Source: Aestuariibaculum sediminum (GTDB taxonomy: Bacteria; Bacteroidota; Bacteroidia; Flavobacteriales; Flavobacteriaceae). From it: 64,000 nucleotides of DNA. The stretch is from positions 1 through 64,000 of the forward strand of contig NZ_JACVXB010000003.1 of NCBI RefSeq assembly GCF_014596945.1, in the 5' to 3' direction. The translations under genes and the position numbers were made by a program. Numbering within the stretch: the first letter of the stretch is position 1; each line of letters begins with the position of its first letter. Under the pieces are notes generated by a model. It was given only the letters and a program-made list of their open reading frames with translations, did not search any database and was not told the DNA's origin. Shown here piece after piece: positions 32,347 to 41,731 of this stretch.

Positions 32347-33462
32347 ATGCGTATTTGCATTACCCGTTCTGAAAAATATGCCTACTCCGAAACCTTTATT
32401 CGTGACCAAATAAAAGGATTTTCTGAATTGGCAGAAGTATTCCCTGTTCATAGCGGACGCTTTCCTGAACGGGAGGAAAATGGTAAGTTACTGAGCCCTT
32501 TACCTTTTTGGGCGCTGCATAAATTATTGAAAACCTTTATAGGTAGAAATAACTTTTTCAGCAATTATGGCATGAAAACGTTTTTCAATACCCATAAAAT
32601 TAATGTTGTTTTAGCTAATTATGGCATATCTGCCGCGCACATGGTTCCTGTTTGTAAGGCCTTAAATATTCCCTTAATTGTTATATTTCATGGACATGAT
32701 GCAACCAATAAGAAAACACTAAAAAAGTATCATGAGAAATATTTAAAACTATTTGATTATGCATCGGTTATTGTGGCTGTTTCTGAGGTTATGAAACAAG
32801 GATTAATTAAGGAAGGTGCCAATACTGAAAAAATCTATGTAGTTCCTTGTGGCGTAGACATTGACAAATTCACAGCGAATTTACAGCTGAAGCACAATAA
32901 AGATTTTCTTGCTGTTGGACGATTTACACAAAAAAAAGGTCCGTTACATACCATAAATGCTTTCAATAAAGTTCTAGAAAAACATCCTGACGCGACTCTA
33001 ACTATGGTTGGAAAACAAAATGGTTTATTTGAAGACTGCGAACAATTAGTGAAGCACTTAGGTATCGAAAAATCGGTGTGTTTTACTGGTGTATTAGATC
33101 AAAAAGATATCGCTAAGCTCATGCAAAAATCGCTAGCTTTTGTACAGCACTCTATGGTGGCACCCAATGGTGATATGGAGGGCACACCTGTAAGTATCAT
33201 GGAAGCTTGTGCCTCCGGATTACCTGTAGTAAGCACTTTTCATGGAGGTATTCAGGATGCTGTAATACATGAAAAAACAGGCTATTTAGTCGAAGAAGGC
33301 CATATTGAAAATATGGCTAAATATATGATTTCTCTATGTGACAACCCAAAAAATGCACAAGAATTAGGTTTACATGGTTCAGAGCATATTAAACTAAACT
33401 ACAATCAAGACAAGCAATTGAAAAAACTTTATAAACTCGCTAAACAAGCCATTACAAAGTAA
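32347..33462 (+). CDS. Family 4 glycosyltransferase (GT-B fold)
   Basis: 371 aa. N-terminal half starts MRICITRSEKYAYSETFIRDQ and contains IFHGHDATNKKTLKKYH; the C-terminal half has the nucleotide-sugar site GRFTQKKGPLHTINAF, EGTPVSIMEACASGLPVVSTFHGG with the E-x7-E type motif, and DAVIHEKTGYLV. Likely transfers a sugar in lipopolysaccharide or surface-glycan assembly, given the five glycan genes that follow. Its 3' end overlaps the convergent pyruvyl transferase gene by 11 nt. Confidence 0.9.
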   Translation: MRICITRSEKYAYSETFIRDQIKGFSELAEVFPVHSGRFPEREENGKLLSPLPFWALHKLLKTFIGRNNFFSNYGMKTFFNTHKINVVLANYGISAAHMVPVCKALNIPLIVIFHGHDATNKKTLKKYHEKYLKLFDYASVIVAVSEVMKQGLIKEGANTEKIYVVPCGVDIDKFTANLQLKHNKDFLAVGRFTQKKGPLHTINAFNKVLEKHPDATLTMVGKQNGLFEDCEQLVKHLGIEKSVCFTGVLDQKDIAKLMQKSLAFVQHSMVAPNGDMEGTPVSIMEACASGLPVVSTFHGGIQDAVIHEKTGYLVEEGHIENMAKYMISLCDNPKNAQELGLHGSEHIKLNYNQDKQLKKLYKLAKQAITK

Positions 33463-34627
33463 TTACCTGATTAGTTTTTTGTAACTCCATTTTTTCTATG
33501 AAGCAGTTTAAGTCATTTAAACTTTCTTCATGTACTTCTAAAATCTTATCGTAAAGCGAAACTTTAATGTGATGCAAATTGTTCATAAAGGCGTCTATTT
33601 TATCCATTGATTTATCTTTACAATCATTAAAATCAACTGAATACTCCTGCATTCCCAGATAGTTATAACACTCCTTGCCTTTTACTTCATAACTAATATT
33701 AAAAGCTGGTGTTCCATTAATCATCGATAATATACACATATGCAATCGTGTACCTATAACAAAAGCATATTTAGTGTTTAAATAATCTGTTAACTCATAA
33801 AAGGTATTATAGCTCGAATTAACACGAACTCTACCAACAACATCTGGCCGACTTGCTAATATGTTTCTTTTAATTTTCATTGCGGTTTTCGAATCATCTA
33901 CATAGCCCTCAACGCCCTGACAAGTAGATATAAATTCAATATCGAATCCGTTATCTAAAACTCTATTACACAATGATTCTATTAACTCGTAATAAGCATC
34001 CATACTTCTGTTATCATGCTTCCAAGGACGAACAGACACTGCCACCAAATTCGATTTTTCTGCTTTAGAAACTCTTGGTTCTAATAAGAAAGCAGCATCT
34101 TTAGTTTGATAGATATCTGAATCTACAGTTGTAGAATCTACAACTTCTTTAGAAAAATTATCTCTAACTAAAATTAAATCAATAGACTGGCTATATTGAT
34201 TTAGCAAGCCTTTATCTCTTTCATTTAATGGCCCGATAGACTGTGAATAAACTGCTGTTTTCTTATCATCATTCTTAGCTTTCTCTAACGGTAACAAACA
34301 TTTTTTTAATCCGTAGTAAGAATTCATATAACCTCCTGGGCTTCCTACATAAACATCAAAACTTTTGTATTTTCTATTTACCAAGTAATTTGCCTTTAAA
34401 AAGATTTTTTTTACAAAGGTAGCTCCAACAAGAAGGTTGTAATCCAACAATTCTCTTACCAAAGGAAGGTTTGGATATTTTTCTTTTAAGAACTTATAAT
34501 AAAAGGTAGCGATAGACACATCAAAACCTTTCTTTTTTAAAGCTTGATACAAGGCTAAAACTAATGCCATATCTCCAACATTTACGGCATAAGCATTTGT
34601 AAGTAGTACTTTTGTTTTCTTTGACAT
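33452..34627 (-). CDS. Polysaccharide pyruvyl transferase family protein
   Basis: 391 aa of the CsaB/WcaK type, which adds pyruvate ketals to sugars of surface glycans. Typical features: N-terminal LLTNAYAVNVGDMALVLAL, the SPGGYMNSYYG region, YSQSIGPLNERD, LILVRDNFSKEVV, and the C-terminal VIGTRLHMCILSMINGTPAFNISYEVKG. Most downstream of three minus-strand glycan genes. Acceptor sugar unknown. Confidence 0.88.
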   Translation of the reverse strand: MSKKTKVLLTNAYAVNVGDMALVLALYQALKKKGFDVSIATFYYKFLKEKYPNLPLVRELLDYNLLVGATFVKKIFLKANYLVNRKYKSFDVYVGSPGGYMNSYYGLKKCLLPLEKAKNDDKKTAVYSQSIGPLNERDKGLLNQYSQSIDLILVRDNFSKEVVDSTTVDSDIYQTKDAAFLLEPRVSKAEKSNLVAVSVRPWKHDNRSMDAYYELIESLCNRVLDNGFDIEFISTCQGVEGYVDDSKTAMKIKRNILASRPDVVGRVRVNSSYNTFYELTDYLNTKYAFVIGTRLHMCILSMINGTPAFNISYEVKGKECYNYLGMQEYSVDFNDCKDKSMDKIDAFMNNLHHIKVSLYDKILEVHEESLNDLNCFIEKMELQKTNQVITL

Positions 34628-34650
34628 AAAGCTATATACGTTTAAAACAA

Positions 34651-35493
34651 CTATTTAGTTCTTTTTATTCCAAAATTTGTCCATGCAAGTTTTTGGGATT
34701 TCGTATTTGCCCGTATTGCCAAATTTTTATTAATTGATTCTTGATTTTTATACCCTCTCGGATGGTCTAGATGCAAACAAATAGCACTGTAACGAATTTG
34801 TTTCGACTTGATACCTAAATTAAATAGGCGCTCACCTAATTCACGATCTTGACCACCATATTGCATACGTTCGTCAAAACCGTTTACCGCTAAAATATCC
34901 GATTTCCAGCCTGAAGCATTATGCCCGTTCCAGCTCGCATTGGTAGGCGTTAAAGTATTTAATACTTTTTCTTTTAATCCTGTGGCTGTTAATTTATTAT
35001 TTTTAAAAGACGATTTTAATCCTTTTGATTTTAACCAAGGTAACTTAAAGCAATTTTGTGATAAAATATCAGCCTTTGTTATGGCTTTAGAAATAGTCAT
35101 GGGCAACATAAAATACCCCCCAGATAAAAAATACCCCGCTTCCCTATTATCCATATGGACCTGAACATAATCTGCTCTAGCAATACAATCGCCATCACTC
35201 ATTAAAATGTAATCGGCATTACACTTTACAATGGCTTTGTTTAATATCTGTGATTTTTGAAAACCATTATCTTCATGCCACACATGAATAATTGGATAAT
35301 GCACTTCCTTCTGCATTTGCTCGATCAAATCGAATGTGGGTTGTTTCGATCCGTCGTCGGCAATGACAATTTCAAAATCTTTAAAGGTTTGCGCCTCATA
35401 ACTCCAGAGCACTTTTTCTAACCATGCTTCCGAATTATAAGTACTTATAATGATAGAAATTTGTGGGGTACTATTTGTACTTTTTAATTCCAA
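34651..35493 (-). CDS. Family 2 glycosyltransferase (paralogue B)
   Basis: 280-aa GT-A fold enzyme: ISIIISTYNSEAWLEKVL, IADDGSKQPT, DGDCIARADYVQ with the metal-binding DxD, and the C-terminal acceptor part GFDERMQYGGQDRELGERL (ED-like motif replaced by QDRE). It is a clear paralogue of the next gene upstream, which it overlaps by 23 nt; the pair likely arose by tandem duplication. Transfers a sugar in LPS core or a related glycan. Confidence 0.88.
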   Translation of the reverse strand: MELKSTNSTPQISIIISTYNSEAWLEKVLWSYEAQTFKDFEIVIADDGSKQPTFDLIEQMQKEVHYPIIHVWHEDNGFQKSQILNKAIVKCNADYILMSDGDCIARADYVQVHMDNREAGYFLSGGYFMLPMTISKAITKADILSQNCFKLPWLKSKGLKSSFKNNKLTATGLKEKVLNTLTPTNASWNGHNASGWKSDILAVNGFDERMQYGGQDRELGERLFNLGIKSKQIRYSAICLHLDHPRGYKNQESINKNLAIRANTKSQKLAWTNFGIKRTK

Positions 35494-36295
35494 ACTTTGT
35501 AATCTTATGTTTATTCGTTTTTGTCGCTTTACGAATAGCCTTGTTGAATTTTATTACCTCTTCATTTTTATAAGGCCTATCGTGGTGCAAATGTACGCAA
35601 ATCGTACTATATCTTACCTGCTTAAATTTTATTCCGTTATTAACAAGTCGTTCACCAATTTCACGGTCTTCACCTCCATATTGCATACGCTCATCAAAAC
35701 CATTCACATCTAAAATAGCTTGTTTCCATCCAGAAACATTCATACCGTCAAATGTTGCTTTAGTTGGTGTAAATGTGTTTAGAAGCCAGGATTTCATTCC
35801 ATCAGCAGTCAATTTATTGGTTTTAAATGATTTTTTTAATCCATTATTTAAAAGCCATTCAAGCTGAAAACAACGTTGGCTCACAATATCTTCTTTTGAT
35901 ATTACATTTGAAATGTGCTCAGGAAGTTTAAAATACCCCCCAGACAAAAAGGTGTTACTTGTTTTTAATTTTAAGTGCGTTTCAACAAAATCGCTTCGTG
36001 GAATACAATCCCCATCAGTAAAAATTAAATAATCTGAAGTCGTTTTTAAAATGGCTTTATTTAAAATTTTTGTTTTTCGAAACCCATCATCCTCCTGCCA
36101 AACATGCGTAATCTTTAAATGGGACGTCTCTTTAAATTTAGTTATTAACTGTTGTGTTGAAACCCCGGAACCATCATCGGCAATAATGACTTCGAAATTG
36201 GATTCGGTTTGAAGTTCATAACCCCAAAGCACCTTTTCTAACCATTCCGGTTGATTATAAGTACTAATTATTACCGATGCTTTATATACGCTCAT
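35471..36295 (-). CDS. Family 2 glycosyltransferase (paralogue A)
   Basis: 274 aa from ATG 36295 (a GTG 36 nt upstream is also in frame). Same layout as its neighbour: VIISTYNQPEWLEKVLWGYE, IIADDGSGVSTQ, DGDCIPRSDFVETH and GFDERMQYGGEDREIGERL, with the usual ED residues kept. It overlaps the start of paralogue B. The -7 element TATTTTTG (36308-36301) lies only 5 nt before the ATG. Confidence 0.88.
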   Translation of the reverse strand: MSVYKASVIISTYNQPEWLEKVLWGYELQTESNFEVIIADDGSGVSTQQLITKFKETSHLKITHVWQEDDGFRKTKILNKAILKTTSDYLIFTDGDCIPRSDFVETHLKLKTSNTFLSGGYFKLPEHISNVISKEDIVSQRCFQLEWLLNNGLKKSFKTNKLTADGMKSWLLNTFTPTKATFDGMNVSGWKQAILDVNGFDERMQYGGEDREIGERLVNNGIKFKQVRYSTICVHLHHDRPYKNEEVIKFNKAIRKATKTNKHKITKFGIKKYK

Positions 36296-36300
36296 TGCGG

Positions 36301-36308
36301 CAAAAATA
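36301..36308 (-). promoter_or_regulatory. -7 element of the GT2 tandem
   Basis: TATTTTTG on the minus strand, ending 5 nt before ATG 36295, predicting a leaderless or very short leader transcript. Confidence 0.5.
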
Positions 36309-36336
36309 ACTATTTTTACCAACCTAAACACAGAAC

Positions 36337-37098
36337 ATGATTAAACTATCGGGGGTTATTATAACATTTAATGAAGAACGTAATATTGAAAAATGTCTGA
36401 AATCTTTAATAAATGTGGTCGATGAAATAGTTGTAGTAGACTCGTTTTCTACGGATAACACTAAAGCCATTTGTTCCAGATACAAGGTAAAGTTTATAGA
36501 ACAAAAGTTTTTGGGTTACATCGAGCAAAAAAACTTTGCACTGGCACAGGCTAGCTTTAATTATATTGTCTCACTAGATGGTGACGAAGCCTTATCTGAA
36601 ACTCTCCAAAAGTCCATTATTAAGCTAAAAAGCAATTGGACACTTAATGGATACTATAGCAATCGTTTTAATAATTTTTGCGGTCAATGGATAAAACATT
36701 CCGATTGGTATCCAAACAAAAAACTACGGGTTTTCGACCGACGTAAAGCCCAATGGAAAGGTATAAACCCGCACGACAATGTGGTTTTGCATCATCCAAA
36801 CGATAAAACAGGCTATTTAAAAGGTGATATTTTACACTGGACTTACCAGACATATTCAGAATTTAATTTAAAAACAGAACATTTTTCAAGCATTTCCGCT
36901 AAGGCTTATTTCGATTTAGGCAAAACAGCGCCTATTTGGAAAATCGTTTTTAATCCCACTTGGGCATTTTTTAAAGCCTACTTTTTGAGGTTAGGATTTC
37001 TTGATGGATTGAATGGTTTTGTAATTTGCGTTCAAACGGCAAACATTACCTTTTTAAAATACACCAAACTCAGAGAATTAATTAAACAGACATCTTAA
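36337..37098 (+). CDS. WaaE/KdtX-type family 2 glycosyltransferase
   Basis: 253 aa. N-terminal GT-A half LSGVIITFNEERNIEKCLKS, VDEIVVVDSFSTDNT and VSLDGDEALSE, then RFNNFCGQWIKHSDWYPNKK and RLFDRRKA-like segment with KGINPHDNV, the pattern of WaaE enzymes that add a glucose or heptose to the LPS inner core. It diverges from the GT2 pair with a 41-nt gap and converges on the kinase gene with a 3-4 nt overlap. Confidence 0.9.
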   Translation: MIKLSGVIITFNEERNIEKCLKSLINVVDEIVVVDSFSTDNTKAICSRYKVKFIEQKFLGYIEQKNFALAQASFNYIVSLDGDEALSETLQKSIIKLKSNWTLNGYYSNRFNNFCGQWIKHSDWYPNKKLRVFDRRKAQWKGINPHDNVVLHHPNDKTGYLKGDILHWTYQTYSEFNLKTEHFSSISAKAYFDLGKTAPIWKIVFNPTWAFFKAYFLRLGFLDGLNGFVICVQTANITFLKYTKLRELIKQTS

Positions 37099-37859
37099 GT
37101 GTTCTTCCAGAATTTCAATTTTTTCTTTAATCTTTTCTTGCGATGAAAACGCTCCTGAAAGGCTTGCGTTTCACCCCACATTAAATTAAAAATCTTCTCA
37201 TAATCATACCCTGAACATTTTGCATATTCATCACTCATAACTTCGACCATAGATTTATGAATAGTTAAACGGGAAAAATTCTCAATTCGGGTTTTAAAAT
37301 CCAATGTTCCAAAATGCATGCGGTTTAAATCGACTAAATAAAAGCCATAAGTATCACCTTCTTTTCTTATTAAGGTGTTTCCCGGAGAATGATCTAGAAA
37401 ATGAATTCCTTTTTCATGCAAGCTGAAAGTAAATCTGGTAAAAGCCCTTAAAATATTATCGTAATCTGGGTAATCAAATTGCTTTGTAAGCTCCCGATAA
37501 GTCAGGTCGCACTCCAATTGTTCGCTTACATAATAACTTTTAGTAAAAAACAAAAACGATTTATACTCGAAATAAGCTAAAGGCTTTGGGGTACCAACAC
37601 CCATTTCCATAAGTTTACTCGCATATAAAAAAGAACGTTCTGCCTTACTTTTTCTAAAAAAATTATAGACAATTTTATTTAAAATATTAGGAACTTTAAA
37701 GGCCTTGATATTAATATTGCAATCTTGAACTTTTACTATTTTTATAATGTTACGTTCTCCCTCGCCTCCTTTTATAGTATCAAATTCATGAATAATCTGT
37801 TTTAATTCTTCTTTAAAATACGACTCTAAACCTTTACTAAAAACCTTAACTTCTTTCAT
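37095..37859 (-). CDS. WaaP/Kdo-kinase-like lipopolysaccharide kinase
   Basis: 254 aa from ATG 37859; the longer frame (to 37943) adds 28 codons that overlap the sua5 promoter and lack family support. A protein-kinase-like fold of the Kdo/WaaP group: KAERSFLYASKLMEMGVGTPKP (N-lobe Glu), YYVSEQLECDLTYREL, catalytic loop HFLDHSPGNTLI (Asp ... Asn) and the metal-binding FYLVDLNRMHFG. It likely phosphorylates a Kdo or core sugar of LPS on the cytoplasmic side. Confidence 0.87.
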   Translation of the reverse strand: MKEVKVFSKGLESYFKEELKQIIHEFDTIKGGEGERNIIKIVKVQDCNINIKAFKVPNILNKIVYNFFRKSKAERSFLYASKLMEMGVGTPKPLAYFEYKSFLFFTKSYYVSEQLECDLTYRELTKQFDYPDYDNILRAFTRFTFSLHEKGIHFLDHSPGNTLIRKEGDTYGFYLVDLNRMHFGTLDFKTRIENFSRLTIHKSMVEVMSDEYAKCSGYDYEKIFNLMWGETQAFQERFHRKKRLKKKLKFWKNT

Positions 37860-37924
37860 GTATAAAAATAATGACATATAAATTAAAAATTGCCATACAC
37901 AACAAATCATTTCGTCGAGTATTG

Positions 37925-37932
37925 TAAATTTG
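37925..37932 (+). promoter_or_regulatory. sua5 -7 promoter element
   Basis: TAAATTTG, 27 nt before ATG 37960. An in-frame TTG (37930-37932) is part of it and is rejected as a start. Confidence 0.6.
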
Positions 37933-37959
37933 CAGGGTTGCAAATATAAGGTTGAAAAT

Positions 37960-38520
37960 ATGATTAAAGAAATAAATAAAGCTTTAGAAGTTTTAAAAAA
38001 TGGAGGTATAATTCTTTACCCTACCGACACGGTTTGGGGTATTGGATGCGATGCTACAAATCCAGAGGCCGTTAAAAAAGTGTACAATTTAAAAAAACGT
38101 GCCGATAGCAAAGCGCTTATTTGTTTGGTAGCCGATGACCGCATGCTAAAAAAATACGTTAAGCAAGTGCCTTTAGTGGCTTTGAATATTATAGATGTTA
38201 CCGATAAACCTACTACCATTATTTACGACGATGCCCGAAATTTAGCTAAAAATTTAATAGCTGAAGATGGCACTATTGCTATTAGAATTCCTGACGATGA
38301 GTTTTGTTATCAGTTAACACGCCGACTTAATGGCGCTTTAGTTTCGACATCGGCAAATATAAGTGGTGAACCCACTCCCAAAGCCTACAAAGAAATAAGC
38401 CAAGAGGTTTTAAAAGGTGTAGACTATGTTGTAAATTTGCACCACGAAAAAAAATGCGACAAACCATCATCAATCATTAAATTGAGCAATAGTGGTGTTG
38501 TGAAGATAATTAGACCTTAA
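37960..38520 (+). CDS. L-threonylcarbamoyladenylate synthase
   Basis: 186-aa YrdC-domain protein making threonylcarbamoyl-AMP for the t6A37 modification of tRNAs. Motifs: GGIILYPTDTVWGIGCDATN, KKRADSKALICLVAD and LVSTSANISGEPTP. The short form without the C-terminal Sua5 domain corresponds to TsaC/YwlC-short. It is followed by the CCA-adding enzyme gene 68 nt later, a second tRNA maturation step. Confidence 0.93.
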   Translation: MIKEINKALEVLKNGGIILYPTDTVWGIGCDATNPEAVKKVYNLKKRADSKALICLVADDRMLKKYVKQVPLVALNIIDVTDKPTTIIYDDARNLAKNLIAEDGTIAIRIPDDEFCYQLTRRLNGALVSTSANISGEPTPKAYKEISQEVLKGVDYVVNLHHEKKCDKPSSIIKLSNSGVVKIIRP

Positions 38521-38588
38521 AAATACATACTTTCAAAAACTAACAACCTCATAAAATATTGGTGTTTAGTGCTTGAAATTTGATAATT

Positions 38589-40007
38589 ATGAACCATAAG
38601 CAAGCTCTAGAGCAAAACATATTTAAAGTAATTTCTCAATCTGCCAAAGAATTAAATTTAGAAAGCTACGTTATTGGTGGTTTTGTTCGCGATTATATTT
38701 TAAAACGCGGAACTGCCAAAGATGTTGATGTTGTTGCCGTAGGTGATGGTATTAAACTAGCGAAACAGGTTGCTAAAAATCTTCCCAACAAACCAAAAGT
38801 ACAGGTTTTTAAAACTTACGGTACAGCTATGCTGCGCTATAACGACATTGAAATTGAATTTGTTGGCGCTCGAAAGGAGTCTTATGACGAAAACAGCAGA
38901 AACCCCGCGGTTGAAAACGGCACCTTAGCCGATGACCAAAACCGTCGTGATTTTACAATAAATGCTTTAGCGCTTAATTTAGGAGAAGACCATTTCGGAG
39001 ATTTATTAGATCCATTTGATGGAATTAAGGATTTAGAAAACAAAATTATCCGTACGCCTTTAGATCCAGATATTACTTATAGCGACGACCCATTGCGTAT
39101 GATGCGTGCCATTCGATTTGCTACGCAACTTGGGTTTAAAATTGAAGATGAATCACTAAAGGCAATTACTAGAAATAATCAACGTATTGAAATCATAACC
39201 AATGAGCGTATTGTTGTTGAATTAAACAAAATTCTGGAAAGCAATACGCCTTCCACAGGTTTTCTTTTATTAGAAAAAACAGGGCTCTTACTATACATTC
39301 TGCCTGAGTTAATGGCTCTTAAAGGCATCGATGAAAAAGAAGGTCAGCGCCATAAAGACAACTTTTATCACACTTTAGAGGTGGTTGATAATATTGCAAA
39401 AAACACCGACAACCTCTGGCTTCGCTGGGCCGCCTTGCTACACGATATAGGTAAAGCCCCAACAAAAAAATTCAGTAAAAAGGTTGGTTGGACCTTTCAC
39501 GGACATGAGTTCGAAGGTTCTAAAATGGTGTATCACTTATTCAAAAGATTAAAAATGCCATTAAATGACAAAATGAAATTTGTTCAAAAAATGGTGCTTA
39601 TGAGTTCACGTCCTATTGTCTTAGCCCAAGATATAGTAACAGATTCGGCGGTACGTCGTTTAATTTTTGATGCTGGCGATTACGTAGATGACCTAATGAC
39701 GCTTTGCGAAGCCGACATTACGACTAAAAACCCTAAAAAATTTCAAAAATACCATAACAATTTTAAGATTGTTCGCGAGAAAATTATCGAAGTTGAAGCG
39801 CGCGATCACGTTCGTAATTTTCAGCCACCTGTTTCAGGCGAGGAAATTATGGAGACTTTCAACCTAAAACCATCAAGAGAAATAGGAATAATAAAAGAAG
39901 CCATAAAGGAGGCTATTTTAGAAGGCGAAATTCCTAACGAACACGAGGCGGCTTACAATTTAATGCTTAAAAAAGGGGAAAAATTAGGTTTGAAAGCAAC
40001 AAAGTGA
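38589..40007 (+). CDS. CCA tRNA nucleotidyltransferase with HD domain
   Basis: 472 aa from ATG 38589. N-terminal class II nucleotidyltransferase head: [12 protein letters not shown] and [11 protein letters not shown] (G-[GS] and DxD), [13 protein letters not shown], the flexible neck and body [17 protein letters not shown], and a C-terminal HD phosphohydrolase domain ([13 protein letters not shown]). Adds or repairs the CCA end; both tRNAs in this window lack an encoded CCA, which makes this enzyme necessary. Confidence 0.93.
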   Translation: MNHKQALEQNIFKVISQSAKELNLESYVIGGFVRDYILKRGTAKDVDVVAVGDGIKLAKQVAKNLPNKPKVQVFKTYGTAMLRYNDIEIEFVGARKESYDENSRNPAVENGTLADDQNRRDFTINALALNLGEDHFGDLLDPFDGIKDLENKIIRTPLDPDITYSDDPLRMMRAIRFATQLGFKIEDESLKAITRNNQRIEIITNERIVVELNKILESNTPSTGFLLLEKTGLLLYILPELMALKGIDEKEGQRHKDNFYHTLEVVDNIAKNTDNLWLRWAALLHDIGKAPTKKFSKKVGWTFHGHEFEGSKMVYHLFKRLKMPLNDKMKFVQKMVLMSSRPIVLAQDIVTDSAVRRLIFDAGDYVDDLMTLCEADITTKNPKKFQKYHNNFKIVREKIIEVEARDHVRNFQPPVSGEEIMETFNLKPSREIGIIKEAIKEAILEGEIPNEHEAAYNLMLKKGEKLGLKATK

Positions 40008-40049
40008 TTTGGTCACGATATAATTATTAAAATTTAGACAATAAAAAAC

Positions 40050-41078
40050 TTGAAAAGAAATAAATCAAATAAAGATAACAAAGCAGTAATTTACTGGCTT
40101 TTATCGGGGTGCTTACTCATTTTTATAATGGTTATTGTTGGTGGTATTACACGCTTAACCGACTCAGGTCTTTCAATTTCAAACTACAAGTTAATTACCG
40201 GCACTATTCCCCCAATTGGCGAACAAGAATGGCAGGAAGCTTTCGAGCTATATAAGCAATATCCAGAATATCAAAAACTTAACAGTCATTTCACCATTGA
40301 AGACTTTAAATCAATTTATTTCTGGGAATGGTTACACCGGGTTATTGGCAGAACCATTGGGTTAGTATTTATTGTACCTTTTATTTATTTCTTAATTAGA
40401 AAGAAACTCACCAAAAACACCATTAAAAAATGTATAGTTCTTTTAGCCCTTGGTGGTTTTCAAGGCTTTTTGGGGTGGTATATGGTAAAAAGTGGCTTGG
40501 TAGACATGCCCGATGTTAGTCATTTTAGATTAGCAGCACATTTAATTACTGCCTTTATAACGTTTGCAGCAACACTATGGGTTGCCCTGGATTTAATTTA
40601 TCCGAACAGAAAACCAACCAACAAACCCATGAAGAAATACATTATTATTGGTTATAGCATTTTAATTCTTCAAATTATATATGGTGCATTTGTTGCTGGG
40701 TTAAAAGCTGGGTTATTACATAATCACTGGCCATTAATGAACGATGGCAAGTTTATTCATTTTACCGCTTATGTTTTGGAACCATTCTATAAAAACTTAA
40801 TCGAAAACCCAAGCGGTATTCAATTTGTTCATCGTACTCTAGCATATTTAGTTGTAATTAGTATGATTCTTATTTGGCATAAATCGAAACAATATAATCT
40901 AACCACTTTACAACAAAAAGGCGTTAATAGCTTAGTTATTTTGGTTTTTGTTCAATTTATATTAGGTGTGTTTACTATATTACTTCAAGTACCTTTATGG
41001 TTAGGCGTTGCACATCAAATTGGTGCATTTTTCTTATTAAGTGCAATGACATTTACGCTACATCGCTTTGCTAAATAA
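40050..41078 (+). CDS. ctaA: Heme A synthase (COX15/CtaA)
   Basis: 342-aa membrane enzyme oxidising the C8 methyl of heme O to give heme A for cytochrome oxidase. The conserved first loop IVGGITRLTDSGLSIS precedes ITGTIPPIGEQEWQEAFELYK; paired haem histidines lie in FWEWLHRVIGRT, LRAAHL-type HFRLAAHLITAF, FVHRTLAYLVV and LGVAHQIGAFF. Eight transmembrane segments expected. The start codon is TTG 40050; no ATG is better placed. Confidence 0.92.
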   Translation: MKRNKSNKDNKAVIYWLLSGCLLIFIMVIVGGITRLTDSGLSISNYKLITGTIPPIGEQEWQEAFELYKQYPEYQKLNSHFTIEDFKSIYFWEWLHRVIGRTIGLVFIVPFIYFLIRKKLTKNTIKKCIVLLALGGFQGFLGWYMVKSGLVDMPDVSHFRLAAHLITAFITFAATLWVALDLIYPNRKPTNKPMKKYIIIGYSILILQIIYGAFVAGLKAGLLHNHWPLMNDGKFIHFTAYVLEPFYKNLIENPSGIQFVHRTLAYLVVISMILIWHKSKQYNLTTLQQKGVNSLVILVFVQFILGVFTILLQVPLWLGVAHQIGAFFLLSAMTFTLHRFAK

Positions 41079-41182
41079 TTGACACTTAAAAGACTTGATT
41101 AAATATTAAAACCTAAGAAAATAATTTTTAAAAAAGCTTGCAGAGTTTACGTTGTCCTTTATTCAGTGAAACAAAAAAAACA

Positions 41183-41190
41183 TACCTTTG
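41183..41190 (+). promoter_or_regulatory. -7 promoter element of the pRiA4b ORF-3-like gene
   Basis: TACCTTTG, 17 nt before the ATG at 41208; no well-spaced TTG. Confidence 0.5.
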
Positions 41191-41207
41191 CACTTTAACT
41201 TTTTACA

Positions 41208-41726
41208 ATGATTTACAGATTTAGAGTTATACTTGATAACGATGTAGAAGAAGACGTATTTAGAGATTTAGAAATACGTGAAAGCGACACACTTGAAGAC
41301 TTACATAATGCCATTACGCAATCTTTTGGATTTGACGGAAACGAAATGGCTTCATTTTATTTAAGTGATGACGAGTGGAATCAAGGTGAAGAAATCTCAT
41401 TATTCGATTTAAGCGATGATAACTCGTCGCGTTTAATGAACGAAACCACAATAAACGACACTGTAAATACCAGCCAAACCAAATTAATTTACGTTTACGA
41501 TTTTTTAAGCATGTGGACGTTCTTTGTTGAACTTGCTGAAATTGTTGAAGAAGCTGATGGCGTCGATTACCCAAACCTTATGTATGTTCATGGTCAAATA
41601 CCTGATTCAGCTCCAGAAAAAAACTTTGAAGCCGAAGACGAATTTGATGAATTTGGTTCTGAATTTGACGATGAACTGGATTTAGACGATTACGACAGTT
41701 TCGACTTTGACGAAAACTGGAACTAA
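41208..41726 (+). CDS. pRiA4b ORF-3-like protein (IS1096 passenger TnpR family)
   Basis: 172 aa. The fold-defining start MIYRFRVILDNDVEEDVFRDLEI, TLEDLHNAITQSFGF and the later KLIYVYDFLSMWTFFVELAEI match the pRiA4b ORF-3-like domain. The last 35 residues are almost all Asp, Glu, Phe and Asn (FDEFGSEFDDELDLDDYDSF). Despite the family name there is no transposon here. Role unknown. It is convergent with the next gene, 5 nt apart. Confidence 0.85.
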   Translation: MIYRFRVILDNDVEEDVFRDLEIRESDTLEDLHNAITQSFGFDGNEMASFYLSDDEWNQGEEISLFDLSDDNSSRLMNETTINDTVNTSQTKLIYVYDFLSMWTFFVELAEIVEEADGVDYPNLMYVHGQIPDSAPEKNFEAEDEFDEFGSEFDDELDLDDYDSFDFDENWN

Positions 41727-41731
41727 AATTT

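Noticed and set aside
41208-41726. A mobile element, suggested by the family name of this gene
   Set aside because: No transposase, terminal repeats or target duplication lie around it; the name is historical.
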